This document shows, piece by piece, positions 37,393-47,179 of a DNA stretch of 64,000 nt. The DNA lies in NCBI GenBank assembly GCA_001411745.2, contig LIQB01000006.1, positions 1 to 64,000 of the forward strand, written 5' to 3'. A program made the translations under genes and the position numbers. Under the pieces are notes generated by a model. It worked only from the letters and a program-made list of their open reading frames with translations. It ran no database searches and was not told the origin of the DNA. Every line of letters starts with the position of its first letter. Positions within the stretch are counted from its first letter, which is position 1. Origin of the DNA: Psychrobacter glacincola (GTDB lineage Bacteria > Pseudomonadota > Gammaproteobacteria > Pseudomonadales > Moraxellaceae).

Positions 37393-37782
37393 ATGAACCA
37401 TTACTTATGTTTGACAGATTATGAAAAAAACTTGATTGATAGTGCTTTGCTCATTCTGATGAAAAAAAACATCCAATATAGCGATCAATCAAAAGAAAAC
37501 TCAGTGCAGCAATACTATCAAGATTTTAATCTCACACTTTTTGAGCTATGTGCAAAAATAAAAGCACCTGATTTTGATAAGCAAATGGATTTATCCTCGA
37601 AAGAAATCAAAGCAATTAAAAAAGCCCTAACCTCACTGTATGACCGTATCTATCAAAGAACCCTTAAGGACATAGAGGGCAACCAAGAAGATCACTATAA
37701 GAGCTGTAAGTTACAGATTATAGAATTAGAGAGAAAAATCGATATTATCGAGAAAAACAATATAGAGAGCAATAGTTGTTAA
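37393..37782 (+). CDS. hypothetical protein, helical
   Basis: The 129-residue protein begins MNHYLCLTDYEKNLIDSALL and is charged and helical throughout, with a C-terminal coiled-coil-like stretch (LQIIELERKIDIIEKNN). It has no signal or membrane segment, so it is cytosolic. No family is recognised. The start lacks a strong ribosome binding site, but amino-acid composition looks genuine. Confidence 0.5.
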   Translation: MNHYLCLTDYEKNLIDSALLILMKKNIQYSDQSKENSVQQYYQDFNLTLFELCAKIKAPDFDKQMDLSSKEIKAIKKALTSLYDRIYQRTLKDIEGNQEDHYKSCKLQIIELERKIDIIEKNNIESNSC

Positions 37783-38258
37783 ATTGTCCTTTTTTAGCGA
37801 AAAATTTCACTATTTTTAAGTCGCTAGCACCATCAACATTGGTCGCGTAAAACAAAAAATCGCACCCCGCATTACATTAGCCTATCTTTTCCGCTGGGTT
37901 TTATTAGCTCTTTCCCATTTTCTTGATTATCGTCTAGTTACTTCAGTCATATAGTCTTCTCAGTACAAGATGAATAGGTACAGCACAGGATAATACGGCA
38001 AATAGTAGTACGGCAAATAGCAGGCTGAGCAAACATGACGACGCTGTGACCGATTTCTCTAGAATGCCCGATATATCTCTATACAAGACTTGTAAAGAGC
38101 ATACCCCTTGTCTTAGAATGGCGTTGTTAGTGATAATGTCTATTTTGTTAAGTATTCTTTCTAAAATACTTTAAACTGACGTTTGAAGTTAGCACACTTC
38201 CTTACTTATAAATGTTACCTATGCATCATCAGCATGCTGGTAATACGATGACCCTATC
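37783..38258. other. intergenic region upstream of the copper group
   Basis: No gene is seen. A short tandem pair (TACGGCAAATAG twice near 38000) and inverted arms AAGTATT/AATACTT (near 38152-38172) are present; the latter could be an operator for the downstream gene, but this is unproven. Confidence 0.35.
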
Positions 38259-38849
38259 ATGTCTACTAAGCGCCGCAAGCTTGTTTTACGATATTCATCA
38301 CCGGTAACGATGTGGTTCGGCATGTTGGTCGCGTGTTTTGCTTGGATCATGCACATCACGCTGTTGCTCACACCTCTATGGGATGATAATGCCCACTTAG
38401 GTCATGGTATCTGTGCAGAGCTTGCACCGATTGTATCGGCAGCTAAGCAGTATGAGCAAATACAGACTGATATTGCGCAAACGAATCACAACATACCCAT
38501 TGATAGTGCCGCTCGTCACTTACTTCATCATAATGCATCCCTATCTTTAGCATCGCCTGCGACCGTTGAGCCAGTCATAACGGTTGACGCCGCACCTTCA
38601 CAGGAAGCTTTGTATAGCAAAGATAAGGTTGAAAGCTCTGAATCTAACCCTGATGCCATAAAATACACTGGATGTGACCTTTGCACTGCCATGTCTGCGG
38701 CACTATTGCCAGTCGCTTTTACACATACTGACTCGGCTTTGATTGAGCTGTCTACTGTCTCAGTTACGTTTTTGTATCGCTCACATACCTACTCTCCTAG
38801 TAATTTTTTACGACCCCTCGCACGCGCTCCTCCAGTCACACCCACATAA
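38259..38849 (+). CDS. DUF2946-family protein
   Basis: The 196-residue protein has an N-terminal membrane segment (about 17-42) and, further on, the CDLCTAMSAALLPV motif with paired cysteines followed by a hydrophobic stretch, typical of DUF2946. Members of this family often sit beside copper TonB receptors, as here. The linker between is hydrophilic and longer than usual. The two cysteines may bind copper. It is followed by a MITE-like element and then the receptor gene. Confidence 0.75.
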   Translation: MSTKRRKLVLRYSSPVTMWFGMLVACFAWIMHITLLLTPLWDDNAHLGHGICAELAPIVSAAKQYEQIQTDIAQTNHNIPIDSAARHLLHHNASLSLASPATVEPVITVDAAPSQEALYSKDKVESSESNPDAIKYTGCDLCTAMSAALLPVAFTHTDSALIELSTVSVTFLYRSHTYSPSNFLRPLARAPPVTPT

Positions 38850-38890
38850 CTATCTACATAATTATCCACATTTATAGTCCAATATTTTTA

Positions 38891-39060
38891 GGGCGTGTCC
38901 TCATTTTAAAAATCGTGATAAACATGAGATAAATTGCTGTCAAACAAGGAAAGTAGCGCAAATAATATCGAGATATTAATAAGCTATTTGATGATGTTTG
39001 GCAAAATTTAGCCATTTTTAGCCCATTTAGAAAGTAATCAATTGAATTGAGGACACGCCC
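38891..39060. mobile_element. 170-bp MITE with GGGCGTGTCCTCA ends
   Basis: The ends GGGCGTGTCCTCA and TGAGGACACGCCC are perfect inverted repeats, and TA flanks the element on both sides (38889-38890 and 39061-39062). No transposase is encoded; a spurious minus-strand frame covers it. A collapsed relative sits at 49210-49256. Confidence 0.85.
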
Positions 39061-39316
39061 TAGAGCATTAGTGACCATGCTCTCAATCAACGCGCTCATT
39101 TGACGCTCTGATTGAGGCACTTGTATGCGTTTGCCTAAAACATTGCGCTCAAAACTGTGCTCATAATATTGTGCTCAAAATGCTATCTATTTATATCGGA
39201 AAATATTCAGTAAGTGCCTAGTCTAAGTCCATAAGTGGCTTGGCTGACATTGCAGCTTGGTAAAAACTGAATAACCGATTTCATGAAATATTTTTGCGAA
39301 TTTCTAGGAAAGTAAG

Positions 39317-41620
39317 ATGTTATCTTCATCAATGAATGCTGTACCTATTTTAAAACTAAGTGTTTTAGCTTTGTCTTTATTGCATATCAGTAGCGCTTAT
39401 GCGGATTCCACAACCGTAAAGGCGCACATGCCTACTACTGATGATGAGCCACATATTCAATTGCCAGAAATCGTCGTTTATGCGACAGCAGCGGATAAGC
39501 GCTCTAGTACCAATGCACTCGGGACAGCCGCCACCCTTGATCAAAAACTTCTTAACAGTAAACAAGTGGCAAGCAGTGATACGGCCACCATACTGACAAA
39601 AATACCTGGTCTAAATGTCCAAAGTGCCGGTGGTATCTCGAACTTGCCCGTGATGAGAGGCTTGGCGGACAACCGTCTGCGTATCTTAGTGGATGGCGTT
39701 GACTCAATCGCCTCCTGTCCAAACAGTATGAACTCACCCTTGTCTTATATTGCGCCAAGCGCTATAGACAAGACCACCGTCTATGCAGGTGTGACGCCTG
39801 TGAGTGTCGGTGGTAATAGTATTGGCGGTACTATCGTTGTCGAAACAGCAGAGCCTATGTTTTCAACGGATAGCGACATATTAACCTCAGGTAAAATTGG
39901 CACATTTTATCGTAGTAATGGTGACGCTTATGGTGCCAATTTATCTACCACAGCGGCAAACGATCAGCTTAGCCTCACCTATAAAGGCAGCTTTGCGCAG
40001 GCGGATAATTATAAAGCTGGTGGTGATTTTAAATCTTATACAGAGACAGGGAACGCTGGTAAAACCTTAGCGAAAGACGAAGTTGGTTCAACCGCCTATG
40101 AAAGCAAAAATCAGTCAGTAGATGTGGCTTATAAGAACGGCAATCATCTGCTACAAGGCACTTATTTGTGGCAAAACGTCCCAAAAGAGTTATATCCAAA
40201 TCAGCGGATGGATATGCTCGACAATCAGCTTGACCGCATTAATTTGCGCTACAAAAGCGAGTTAAATTGGGGACAGTTAGAAGCACAGGCCTATCATGAA
40301 GATGTCGATCACTATATGAACTTTGGGGAAGACAAACAGTTCTTGTACGGTAATGCCAAAGGTATGCCGATGTACACCAGTAGCGAGACCATCGGTGCCA
40401 ATCTTAAAGGTATTATCGATTTAAGCAACCAAGGCACGCTCAATATAGGTGCTGAATATCAAGACTACACGCTCGATGATACGTGGGCGGCATCTGGCGA
40501 CGGTATGATGTCGCCAAACGACTTTCAAAATATCAACAATGGTCAGCGTCAGCGAATCGGTATCTATGGCGAATGGGAAAAAGACATCTCATCTGACTGG
40601 AGCACCCAGCTTGGCGCTCGCTATGAAAACGTACGTACCAGTGCTGATGAAGTACATGGCTATCAAATCGATGGTCAAAACAATATGACCAATCAGCTGC
40701 GAGATAGCGCTAACTTTAATGCCAGTGACCGCCGAACCACCGATAATAACTTTGATATTACTGCACTCGCACGCTACGACATTGATTCACAAAAAAATCT
40801 AGCCTTAGGTCTGTCGCACAAAGAGCGCACGCCAAGCTTATATGAGCGCTATACCTGGTCCACTTGGAAAATGGCGGCCATCATGAATAATACCGTTGGT
40901 GACGGCAATGGCTATTTTGGTAATCCTAATCTACGCTCAGAAAAATCCAACACCTTATCTGCCACCCTAGACTGGCGCGGTGCTGATGATAGCTGGGGCG
41001 TTAAAGCCACTCCTTACTATTCAAAAATTGATGACTATGTCGATGCCGTACAGTGGAACCCCATGGCAAACACAGCAGCTAGCACTCAAACAACGAATCA
41101 ATATAATGTGCTGCGCTATACCAACCAAGATGCTGAGATATATGGCATGGATATCTCAGCCAATCGGGAGCTGGCAGCAAATACTTGGGGGTACTGGGAT
41201 ATAGTAGGCTCCTTAAGCTATACCAAAGGGGAAAATAAAGACAGCGGCTCAGACTTATATAACATCATGCCATTCAATGGCAGTGTTGCCCTGAATCGGG
41301 AAAATAATGGTTGGACAAACCAAATCGAAGTGGTGGGCGTCGCGGCTAAAAATGATATCTCAACCCCTCGTAACGAAATTAAAACGGCGGGTTATGGTCT
41401 CTTAAATCTCAGTACAGGCTATCAGTTTAAAGAGGTAGCGATTGAGGCTGGTATCGATAACGTATTCGATAAAAACTATGCCCTACCTCTAGGGGGCGCA
41501 TACATGGGTCAAGGCAAAACCATGTCGATGAATGGCGAAATAGGTAGCGGTTCTAATTGGGGTACTGCCGTTCCTGGCGCGGGACGATCATTGTATGTGG
41601 GTGTCAACTATAAGTTTTAG
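39317..41620 (+). CDS. TonB-dependent copper receptor (OprC/NosA family)
   Basis: The 767-residue protein has a signal peptide ending SAYA (about residue 30), a TonB-box region (LPEIVVYATA), a plug with IPGLNVQSAGGISNLPVMRG and the family-specific SCPNSMNSPLSYI segment, whose cysteine and methionines are expected copper ligands. Then comes GGNSIGGTIVVET and a barrel ending LYVGVNYKF. Methionine-rich loops (MGQGKTMSMNGE) fit copper transport. It is followed by a SafE-like gene 88 bases downstream, likely in one operon. Confidence 0.9.
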   Translation: MLSSSMNAVPILKLSVLALSLLHISSAYADSTTVKAHMPTTDDEPHIQLPEIVVYATAADKRSSTNALGTAATLDQKLLNSKQVASSDTATILTKIPGLNVQSAGGISNLPVMRGLADNRLRILVDGVDSIASCPNSMNSPLSYIAPSAIDKTTVYAGVTPVSVGGNSIGGTIVVETAEPMFSTDSDILTSGKIGTFYRSNGDAYGANLSTTAANDQLSLTYKGSFAQADNYKAGGDFKSYTETGNAGKTLAKDEVGSTAYESKNQSVDVAYKNGNHLLQGTYLWQNVPKELYPNQRMDMLDNQLDRINLRYKSELNWGQLEAQAYHEDVDHYMNFGEDKQFLYGNAKGMPMYTSSETIGANLKGIIDLSNQGTLNIGAEYQDYTLDDTWAASGDGMMSPNDFQNINNGQRQRIGIYGEWEKDISSDWSTQLGARYENVRTSADEVHGYQIDGQNNMTNQLRDSANFNASDRRTTDNNFDITALARYDIDSQKNLALGLSHKERTPSLYERYTWSTWKMAAIMNNTVGDGNGYFGNPNLRSEKSNTLSATLDWRGADDSWGVKATPYYSKIDDYVDAVQWNPMANTAASTQTTNQYNVLRYTNQDAEIYGMDISANRELAANTWGYWDIVGSLSYTKGENKDSGSDLYNIMPFNGSVALNRENNGWTNQIEVVGVAAKNDISTPRNEIKTAGYGLLNLSTGYQFKEVAIEAGIDNVFDKNYALPLGGAYMGQGKTMSMNGEIGSGSNWGTAVPGAGRSLYVGVNYKF

Positions 41621-41708
41621 GTGTCATTAAGATAGGTCATTAACTGACTAGCATAACGATTAAACCTTCAACGGATTTTATTTATTTTATATCTTAGGAA
41701 GCACCTTC

Positions 41709-42461
41709 ATGACTATGGCACTATTAATTGCAGCATTCTTAATGGGATTTTTTGGTTCGCCGCATTGCTTAGGTATGTGTGGCGGTATCGTTACCGCATT
41801 CGGACTATCGATGAAAGAAACCAGTCCAGCAAAAAAACGCGGCCTCATTGCAACTTACCATTTGGGGCGCTTACTCAGTTATGCCCTATTGGGCTTAATT
41901 GCTGGCGTGATTGGCACCACGGTACTGACCCCTCTGATGGTTGGCAATAGCACACCTCGCATTCTACTAGGGTTGGTTTTGGTATTTGTAGGATTAACCA
42001 TGCTAGGGTTGCCTTTTTTAAACAAGCTTGAACGTCTTGGTATGCATTTTTGGCAAGCTTTATCACCTCTGCGGCAGAAAGTCTTCCCCTTAAACACCTT
42101 TCCTCGAGCATTAACAGCAGGTTTATTATGGGGATTTTTACCCTGTGGTCTCGTTTATGGCGCATTACTTATTGCGGTCGTCGGTCATGACCCACTCACA
42201 GGTGCCGTGTTAATGTTTGTCTTTGGTCTAGGAACCGTACCCATGCTCGTCGCCACGCACGAAACGGTCAACTGGATGCGTAATCAAATCGGGCGTTTGC
42301 GCCTAAGGCAAGTGAATGGCGCAATCATGATGCTATCTGGCTTAGCCGTCATAGCGGTGCCGATGGTCATGGCCAATATGCATGGTGGACACGGGCAAAT
42401 GAACCATGAGCAAATGAATCATGAGCAAATGAATCATGAGCAAATGAATCACGAGCAATAA
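41709..42461 (+). CDS. SafE/DsbD_2-type membrane protein with MNHEQ repeat tail
   Basis: The 250-residue protein has about six membrane helices and the family motif FFGSPHCLGMCGGIV (about 14-28), whose Cys-Leu-Gly-Met-Cys pattern is found in copper-handling members of the sulfite exporter TauE/SafE / DsbD_2 group. WGFLPCGLVYGAL (about 140-152) is the second hallmark. The C-terminus GGHGQ is followed by four MNHEQ repeats, encoded by near-perfect 15-bp units, a probable metal-binding tail. Role: copper delivery or efflux at the inner membrane, working with the OprC-like receptor. Confidence 0.83.
   Translation: MTMALLIAAFLMGFFGSPHCLGMCGGIVTAFGLSMKETSPAKKRGLIATYHLGRLLSYALLGLIAGVIGTTVLTPLMVGNSTPRILLGLVLVFVGLTMLGLPFLNKLERLGMHFWQALSPLRQKVFPLNTFPRALTAGLLWGFLPCGLVYGALLIAVVGHDPLTGAVLMFVFGLGTVPMLVATHETVNWMRNQIGRLRLRQVNGAIMMLSGLAVIAVPMVMANMHGGHGQMNHEQMNHEQMNHEQMNHEQ
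42396..42461 (+). repeat. 15-bp tandem repeat in the SafE-like gene
   Basis: Four units of the form CAAATGAAYCATGAG encode MNHEQ. The frame is kept, so copy number can change by slippage without breaking the protein. Confidence 0.9.
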
Positions 42462-42508
42462 AAATGTCTCTCATGTAAATAAGGGAGAATGATACGTTTA
42501 GATCATAG

Positions 42509-42539
42509 ATAGGGCATTTTTAGCGTGCCCTATTTTTTT
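42509..42539 (+). terminator. intrinsic terminator of the copper group
   Basis: ATAGGGCA and TGCCCTAT pair around a 9-base loop followed by T7, downstream of the SafE-like gene. Confidence 0.8.
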
Positions 42540-43476
42540 ATCTACTAATGCGCCAACCTCTGAATTTAGCAAAGAAACCTTTCAACCTTTCAGAAAAGTT
42601 AAAAGCCTCTGACTCCGGCACTTCTTCAACATGATGACGAGCTGCCAGTATCGGCTGCTGCACCAATCTTTCGTGATGATCAAAAGCCCGATCAAGACTG
42701 ATACTCATGATAGAGAAGTTAGTCGGACGTGGTAGACAGCGATATACCTGACCCCTATTAATTAAATCAATGACCATATGGGCATCTTTGAATTCAGTCA
42801 ACATCAGCACCATCAGATCTGGCTGGATATTTTTTAAGGCATAAACGATGGGCGTAATATTTTCTTTATTGAGCGTCGAATCTGTAATCGTGACACCAAA
42901 GCGTTTTTTTTGTAATAACTTTGCGGCCTCTTCAAGGTTACTCGCCCAGCTCACGGTATAAGCGCTCTTAAAATGACTTTTTATTTGTTGATAGACACTC
43001 TCATCATCGTCTAATACCAATATATTGCGATTGCTAACCGTGCCACTATTAACACAGTTTTGAATTGCATCATTTTCCATAGTATTTTGTGTGATTTCTT
43101 GCGTTTGCTGAGCAATTTCTGTGGCTTTATTAACAATTTTTTTGAGTTCATCATTTTGCCATGGCTTAGTGATATAGCGATAAATTTCGCCCTCATTCAC
43201 AGAATCCATCACGGCATTTAGATCCGCATAACCAGTTAACAAGATACGAATAGTATTTGGTGAAGCTGCTTTGATGTCACTCAATACTTCCGTACCTTGC
43301 TTATCTGGCATGCGTTGGTCGCTGATGACCACTTGTACTTCATTCTGGCTAACATATTCCATTAGCTCAGTGGCATCGGTAGTAATAAATACGTCATGTG
43401 ACTGGCGAAAATGCATTTTTAAGCTGCGCAAGATACGCGGCTCATCATCGATAAAAGCGATTTTTGGTTTTTGCAT
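42538..43476 (-). CDS. double-receiver response regulator
   Basis: The 312-residue protein has a full receiver domain (1-125) with D10/D11, phosphoacceptor D53 in VVISDQRMPD and Lys in YITKPWQ. A linker follows, then a second receiver-like domain (about 150-275) with LVLDDDESV and TITDSTLN but a weakened C-terminal part (CLPRPTN in place of KP). There is no output domain. It probably relays phosphate or binds a partner. It is 33 bases downstream of the kinase gene. Confidence 0.85.
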   Translation of the reverse strand: MQKPKIAFIDDEPRILRSLKMHFRQSHDVFITTDATELMEYVSQNEVQVVISDQRMPDKQGTEVLSDIKAASPNTIRILLTGYADLNAVMDSVNEGEIYRYITKPWQNDELKKIVNKATEIAQQTQEITQNTMENDAIQNCVNSGTVSNRNILVLDDDESVYQQIKSHFKSAYTVSWASNLEEAAKLLQKKRFGVTITDSTLNKENITPIVYALKNIQPDLMVLMLTEFKDAHMVIDLINRGQVYRCLPRPTNFSIMSISLDRAFDHHERLVQQPILAARHHVEEVPESEAFNFSERLKGFFAKFRGWRISR

Positions 43477-43509
43477 GACGCTCTCTTTAAATAAGTGGTT
43501 GGAAGTCTC

Positions 43510-45867
43510 TCAACTTTCAAATAAGGCTTGCGAAGGTTTCTTTTCATGAACGATAGACTGTATCGGCAGCATGAGGGTAAACGTCGTGCCCGCGCCAACG
43601 ATTGAGCTAACCTCAATGCGCCCACCATGTTGTTCAATGATTTGTACCGTAATGGCCAATCCTAAACCTGTGCCATCGCCTGCTTTTTTGGTGGTAAAAA
43701 ACGGCTCAAAGATATGCGTTAAAATATGCTCTGCGATACCGACACCATTATCTATAATGCGTACCACGATATATTGCTGCGCCTCATCGACAGACGAGCT
43801 GACTTGCAATGTCCCTTTATGATCTGGCGGCATGGCTTGCGCGGCATTATTAAATAGGTTTAGTAATACTTGGTTAATTTGTGAAGGATTACACTGAATG
43901 AGCGGCAGCTCGGCTAGATTGGTATTGATGTCTAAGGTTTTTAAATTATTGCGAGCCATAATCAATGAGGTGTTGATGCAATCATTGATATCGACATCTT
44001 TTACTTTGGATTCGTCCAGTCGAGAAAAGTCGCGCAAGCTGACGACCAGTTCAGCAATTTGGTCGACGCCATACAGTCCATCTTTGATTAAATCTGCCAA
44101 ATCTTCACTGACTTCATCTTCTTTGATTTCCTCGCAACATTGTAAGGTTTGCTCTATCAGCTGCTTGACTTGCTCTTGATTGATAGTTGGCGCTTTTAAC
44201 GCCTGCAATAATTGATCGGTATGCTGTAGCAATTCATCAAAACGCACAAGATTATCGCCGACCAGCTCCATGTTACTACGCACATAGCCCAGCGGCGTGT
44301 TGACCTCATGTGCCACGCCTGCCACCATTTGACCTAATGTCGCCATTTTTTCGGAACGCACCAGATGCACTTGTGAGGCTTTCAACTCATTCATGGCTTG
44401 CTGCAAGTCTTGCGTACGGGCGGCGACTTGTTTTTCTAAATGAACGTTGATTTCGGCAAGTGCGCCTTCGTTTTCGACGACGCGGTCGATCAATTGGTTG
44501 GTCTGCTCGCTGATGATTTGAATCTCGCTGACATTTGAGTGTGGCTGTTTAAGGGCGCTTAATTGTTGATATTTTTTTTGCTCAATTAATGCGCCCATAT
44601 CAGCCACTGCTAGTGCCATGTATTTTAGCGGTCGCGTAAAGTAGCGGCGAAACACCCACGCGGTCAACAACAGGATAGGAATAAAACCCAGTAGCATGGT
44701 TTGAATCAGCTGGTTCGACAATGCATTTGCCACGCTCATCATGTCATTATTGGGCTTGACGATGACCATCTTCCAATAGGTAAATGGCATACGAAACACA
44801 AAGGCAGTGGCAGGCTGCTGCAACACAAAATCATTGGGCACAGCGATGGTCTCAATCAAGTGACTGTCTACCAGATTAAACGTTTGGTCAATATTCAATA
44901 GCAGCAATGCTGACAGCAACTTGGATTCTTGTTCGCTGATTTTATTCAGATTGGTCGTACTCAAAATACTACGTGCCGCGAGCGTATAACGACTCTCATC
45001 TTTGGCAACAGCCTCATCGATGAGTGTTTGATTAATGCTATTTAGGCTGTCCGCAATAGGGGCAAAGCTAGGATGTTTCTCGGCCAATTGATGCGCGGTT
45101 ACCATTTCTCCTTGGGGATTATCTTCAGTCGCTTGCGTGACCATAGATTGATCAGGAAAGGTCAAAAATCGATTGTCCAAGTCTACCAAAAAGACATAAC
45201 CACCCAGCTTATCTTGCCACTTTTTCATAGCCTCATCGAGGTTATCTAATAGCAGATTAAAACTCACCACTCCATCAAAAGCCTGATTGCGACTGTCATA
45301 CAATGCCTTGGCGCACGTCATCATCGGCTGATTGCTTTGAGGATCAACATATGCACGACTCCAGACGCAGTGGTCATGACGTGCGTACATCGCAGGAATG
45401 TACCACCACTCTCTATAATAGGGACTCGGCGTTTGGCGCACTTGATTATACTGCTCTAACGGCTGCATGTTGCCTGCGTCATCACGCGCCCATACAAACG
45501 ACTGGCGCTCTCGATTTTGAGCGTACATATTTGGATCAAACCACACGCCGCCGCCCACAATCCGTTGATCGGTTTGTTGCATGAGATTACCAAAAGTTTC
45601 TCTATAAAGACCGTCTTCTTTTGGCAAGCCGCCCGCCATCGCACTGGTTGCCTTTGCCAGTCCGTCAACATGGCTGATATTCGCCATAATGCTATTAATG
45701 GCTTCGTTACCCGTTTCAACCACTGTTTCTGAAGTCATCTCCAGTATTCGCGGCTTAGCTTGAGTCTCAATAACCCAATACACCATCAGGATAATTAGTA
45801 AAAAAGCCAATGCTAAAATAATCAGCATGCGTGTGGAAATACTACCAAGCCGACCAGCAACACTCAT
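43510..45867 (-). CDS. membrane sensor histidine kinase with extracytoplasmic Cache-like domain
   Basis: The 785-residue protein has an N-terminal membrane helix (about 11-31) and a long periplasmic sensor (about 32-390) of the Cache type, including VWARDDAGNMQPLEQYN and YYREWWYIP. A second helix with a HAMP-like region follows (about 395-460), then a coiled coil, the phosphoacceptor motif GVAHEVNTPLGYV, and a C-terminal ATPase domain (NLFNNAAQAMPP, DNGVGI, GDGTGLGLAI). The signal is unknown; Cache domains usually bind small metabolites. Its partner is the double-receiver protein. Confidence 0.92.
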   Translation of the reverse strand: MSVAGRLGSISTRMLIILALAFLLIILMVYWVIETQAKPRILEMTSETVVETGNEAINSIMANISHVDGLAKATSAMAGGLPKEDGLYRETFGNLMQQTDQRIVGGGVWFDPNMYAQNRERQSFVWARDDAGNMQPLEQYNQVRQTPSPYYREWWYIPAMYARHDHCVWSRAYVDPQSNQPMMTCAKALYDSRNQAFDGVVSFNLLLDNLDEAMKKWQDKLGGYVFLVDLDNRFLTFPDQSMVTQATEDNPQGEMVTAHQLAEKHPSFAPIADSLNSINQTLIDEAVAKDESRYTLAARSILSTTNLNKISEQESKLLSALLLLNIDQTFNLVDSHLIETIAVPNDFVLQQPATAFVFRMPFTYWKMVIVKPNNDMMSVANALSNQLIQTMLLGFIPILLLTAWVFRRYFTRPLKYMALAVADMGALIEQKKYQQLSALKQPHSNVSEIQIISEQTNQLIDRVVENEGALAEINVHLEKQVAARTQDLQQAMNELKASQVHLVRSEKMATLGQMVAGVAHEVNTPLGYVRSNMELVGDNLVRFDELLQHTDQLLQALKAPTINQEQVKQLIEQTLQCCEEIKEDEVSEDLADLIKDGLYGVDQIAELVVSLRDFSRLDESKVKDVDINDCINTSLIMARNNLKTLDINTNLAELPLIQCNPSQINQVLLNLFNNAAQAMPPDHKGTLQVSSSVDEAQQYIVVRIIDNGVGIAEHILTHIFEPFFTTKKAGDGTGLGLAITVQIIEQHGGRIEVSSIVGAGTTFTLMLPIQSIVHEKKPSQALFES

Positions 45868-46030
45868 AGATAAACCTTATATTGATGCATCTACCATCAT
45901 CAATGCATCACTCAATAAATAAAGACATCAGTGATACGCAACCACCATTTATAGTGCGCTCAAGGATACGATGCCATCATGACAATATGATGACAAAAGT
46001 TTTGTTTTCTTATCTGTTGACCAGCACCTT

Positions 46031-46142
46031 TTAATTAACAACAGTTAGCTTGCCGTTGGTAAATACAACCTTGTACTCATTTAGCGCCGCTCTCTTTTTA
46101 TCATCAATAACATCATGCAGCTTATTGAGCGCATAGCTGTAC
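46031..46142 (-). pseudogene. C-terminal remnant of an unidentified gene
   Basis: A 36-codon open stretch reads YALNKLHDVIDDKKRAALN then EYKVVFTNGKLTVVN and stop, and looks like the tail of a real protein. There is no start codon region upstream, as the frame is stopped at 46143-46145. Confidence 0.35.
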
Positions 46143-46162
46143 TATCAGCCATTGCAAGGTAC

Positions 46163-46196
46163 AAAAAAGCCACTTATTTTTTAAGTGGCTTCTTCA
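46163..46196 (-). terminator. orphan hairpin terminator
   Basis: AAGCCACTTA and TAAGTGGCTT pair, with the best T run on the minus strand. No minus-strand gene lies to its right, so it may be left over from a deleted gene. Confidence 0.5.
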
Positions 46197-46497
46197 TATT
46201 CAAGTCAGTCGCTAATTTTTCTATTTATGTCATCAATATATCTATGATTATAGAGTCTGCCAAGTTTATCTTGTTCTGTACTGTGAAATTTTATACATAT
46301 GTTATATTAATAATACTAATATAGAGGGTGTGTCTGTATTTTATATAATATCGCGGATCACCGTCACTTATCACTGATTGCAAAGCTTGTCTGTTGTACA
46401 CTCAAAGCTTGATATCACTCGCTCATACAGCTATTCAACTAACCCTAAAGAAAGGCGCTCACAAAGTCTTTCTCTTTTAAATATTAAAGGAAAAGCG

Positions 46498-46974
46498 ATG
46501 CGTCCTTTGTTTTTTAGTACTTTGTGCTTAGCAAGCAGTCTTTCACTAATGGCTTGTAGTAGTCATCCACCAACCACGGCAAAAGAATCAACAGCGGTCA
46601 TTACCAATACGACAAAAGAGAACGCTGACGAACAGCTAAGCTTGGAGCCATCCAGCACCGAAGAACCGTTATCAGCATTCACCGCTTTTGGTAATACAGA
46701 AAAAAGTTGGCGCACAGTAATTGATGGCAACCAACTCAGCATTGAAGCAGATTTCTTGAAACCAACGACCATCGTTGTCTCTCGTTCGACCTATGCTGAA
46801 GGTGTGGAATACGTGAGTACCGTTAGCGGCAAACCTATTATTATGAATATAAATAGCCAGATTTGTACCGATGATAATGGCTATCAGAATGAATTTACGG
46901 TGACGTTGACTTATGATAATAAAAGCTATCAAGGTTGCGCCGTTGCTGGAGCGTATGAAACAGCACCTACGTAA
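46498..46974 (+). CDS. COG3650-like lipoprotein
   Basis: The ATG at 46498 is chosen because AAAGGAAA precedes it and the lipoprotein signal follows directly; the longer frame from 46378 adds 40 residues without sense. The 158-residue protein has lipobox LMACS (Cys about 20). The domain begins AFGNTEKSWRTVIDGNQLSI and ends with SYQGCAVAGAYE, a pattern seen in COG3650-type envelope lipoproteins. Two cysteines (SQICTDD and QGCAV) may pair. Role unknown, possibly envelope or lysozyme-inhibitor related. Confidence 0.7.
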   Translation: MRPLFFSTLCLASSLSLMACSSHPPTTAKESTAVITNTTKENADEQLSLEPSSTEEPLSAFTAFGNTEKSWRTVIDGNQLSIEADFLKPTTIVVSRSTYAEGVEYVSTVSGKPIIMNINSQICTDDNGYQNEFTVTLTYDNKSYQGCAVAGAYETAPT

Positions 46975-47179
46975 TTGCATAGAGGTGATTGTGGTTAGCA
47001 ACTATCATAAATAGTCAGCCATTAGCCAATGGATAACGCATAATTTGGCAAATAAGTACTTATATTACTTTCAACTGATGTTATTATTGTTTAATAAAAA
47101 CACCCTATAGTCTGTCTATAAACCCTTCATTTTAGTCAAATAACCTTTTATATCAGTCTTACTAAATAAGGATGAACCT

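Larger units (their letters stand above)
45868..46497. other. intergenic region with a gene remnant
   Basis: Contains inverted TGATGCAT/ATGCATCA arms near 45893-45920, a coding-like fragment (46031-46142), a terminator hairpin (46163-46196), and the AT-rich promoter region of the next lipoprotein gene. Confidence 0.4.

Noticed and set aside
38872..39120. 82-codon minus-strand frame
   Set aside because: It mostly covers the 170-bp MITE and uses its inverted ends, so it is not a gene.
46115..46324. 69-codon plus-strand frame with hydrophobic tail
   Set aside because: It runs through a terminator hairpin and AT-rich promoter DNA; hydrophobicity comes from T-rich codons.
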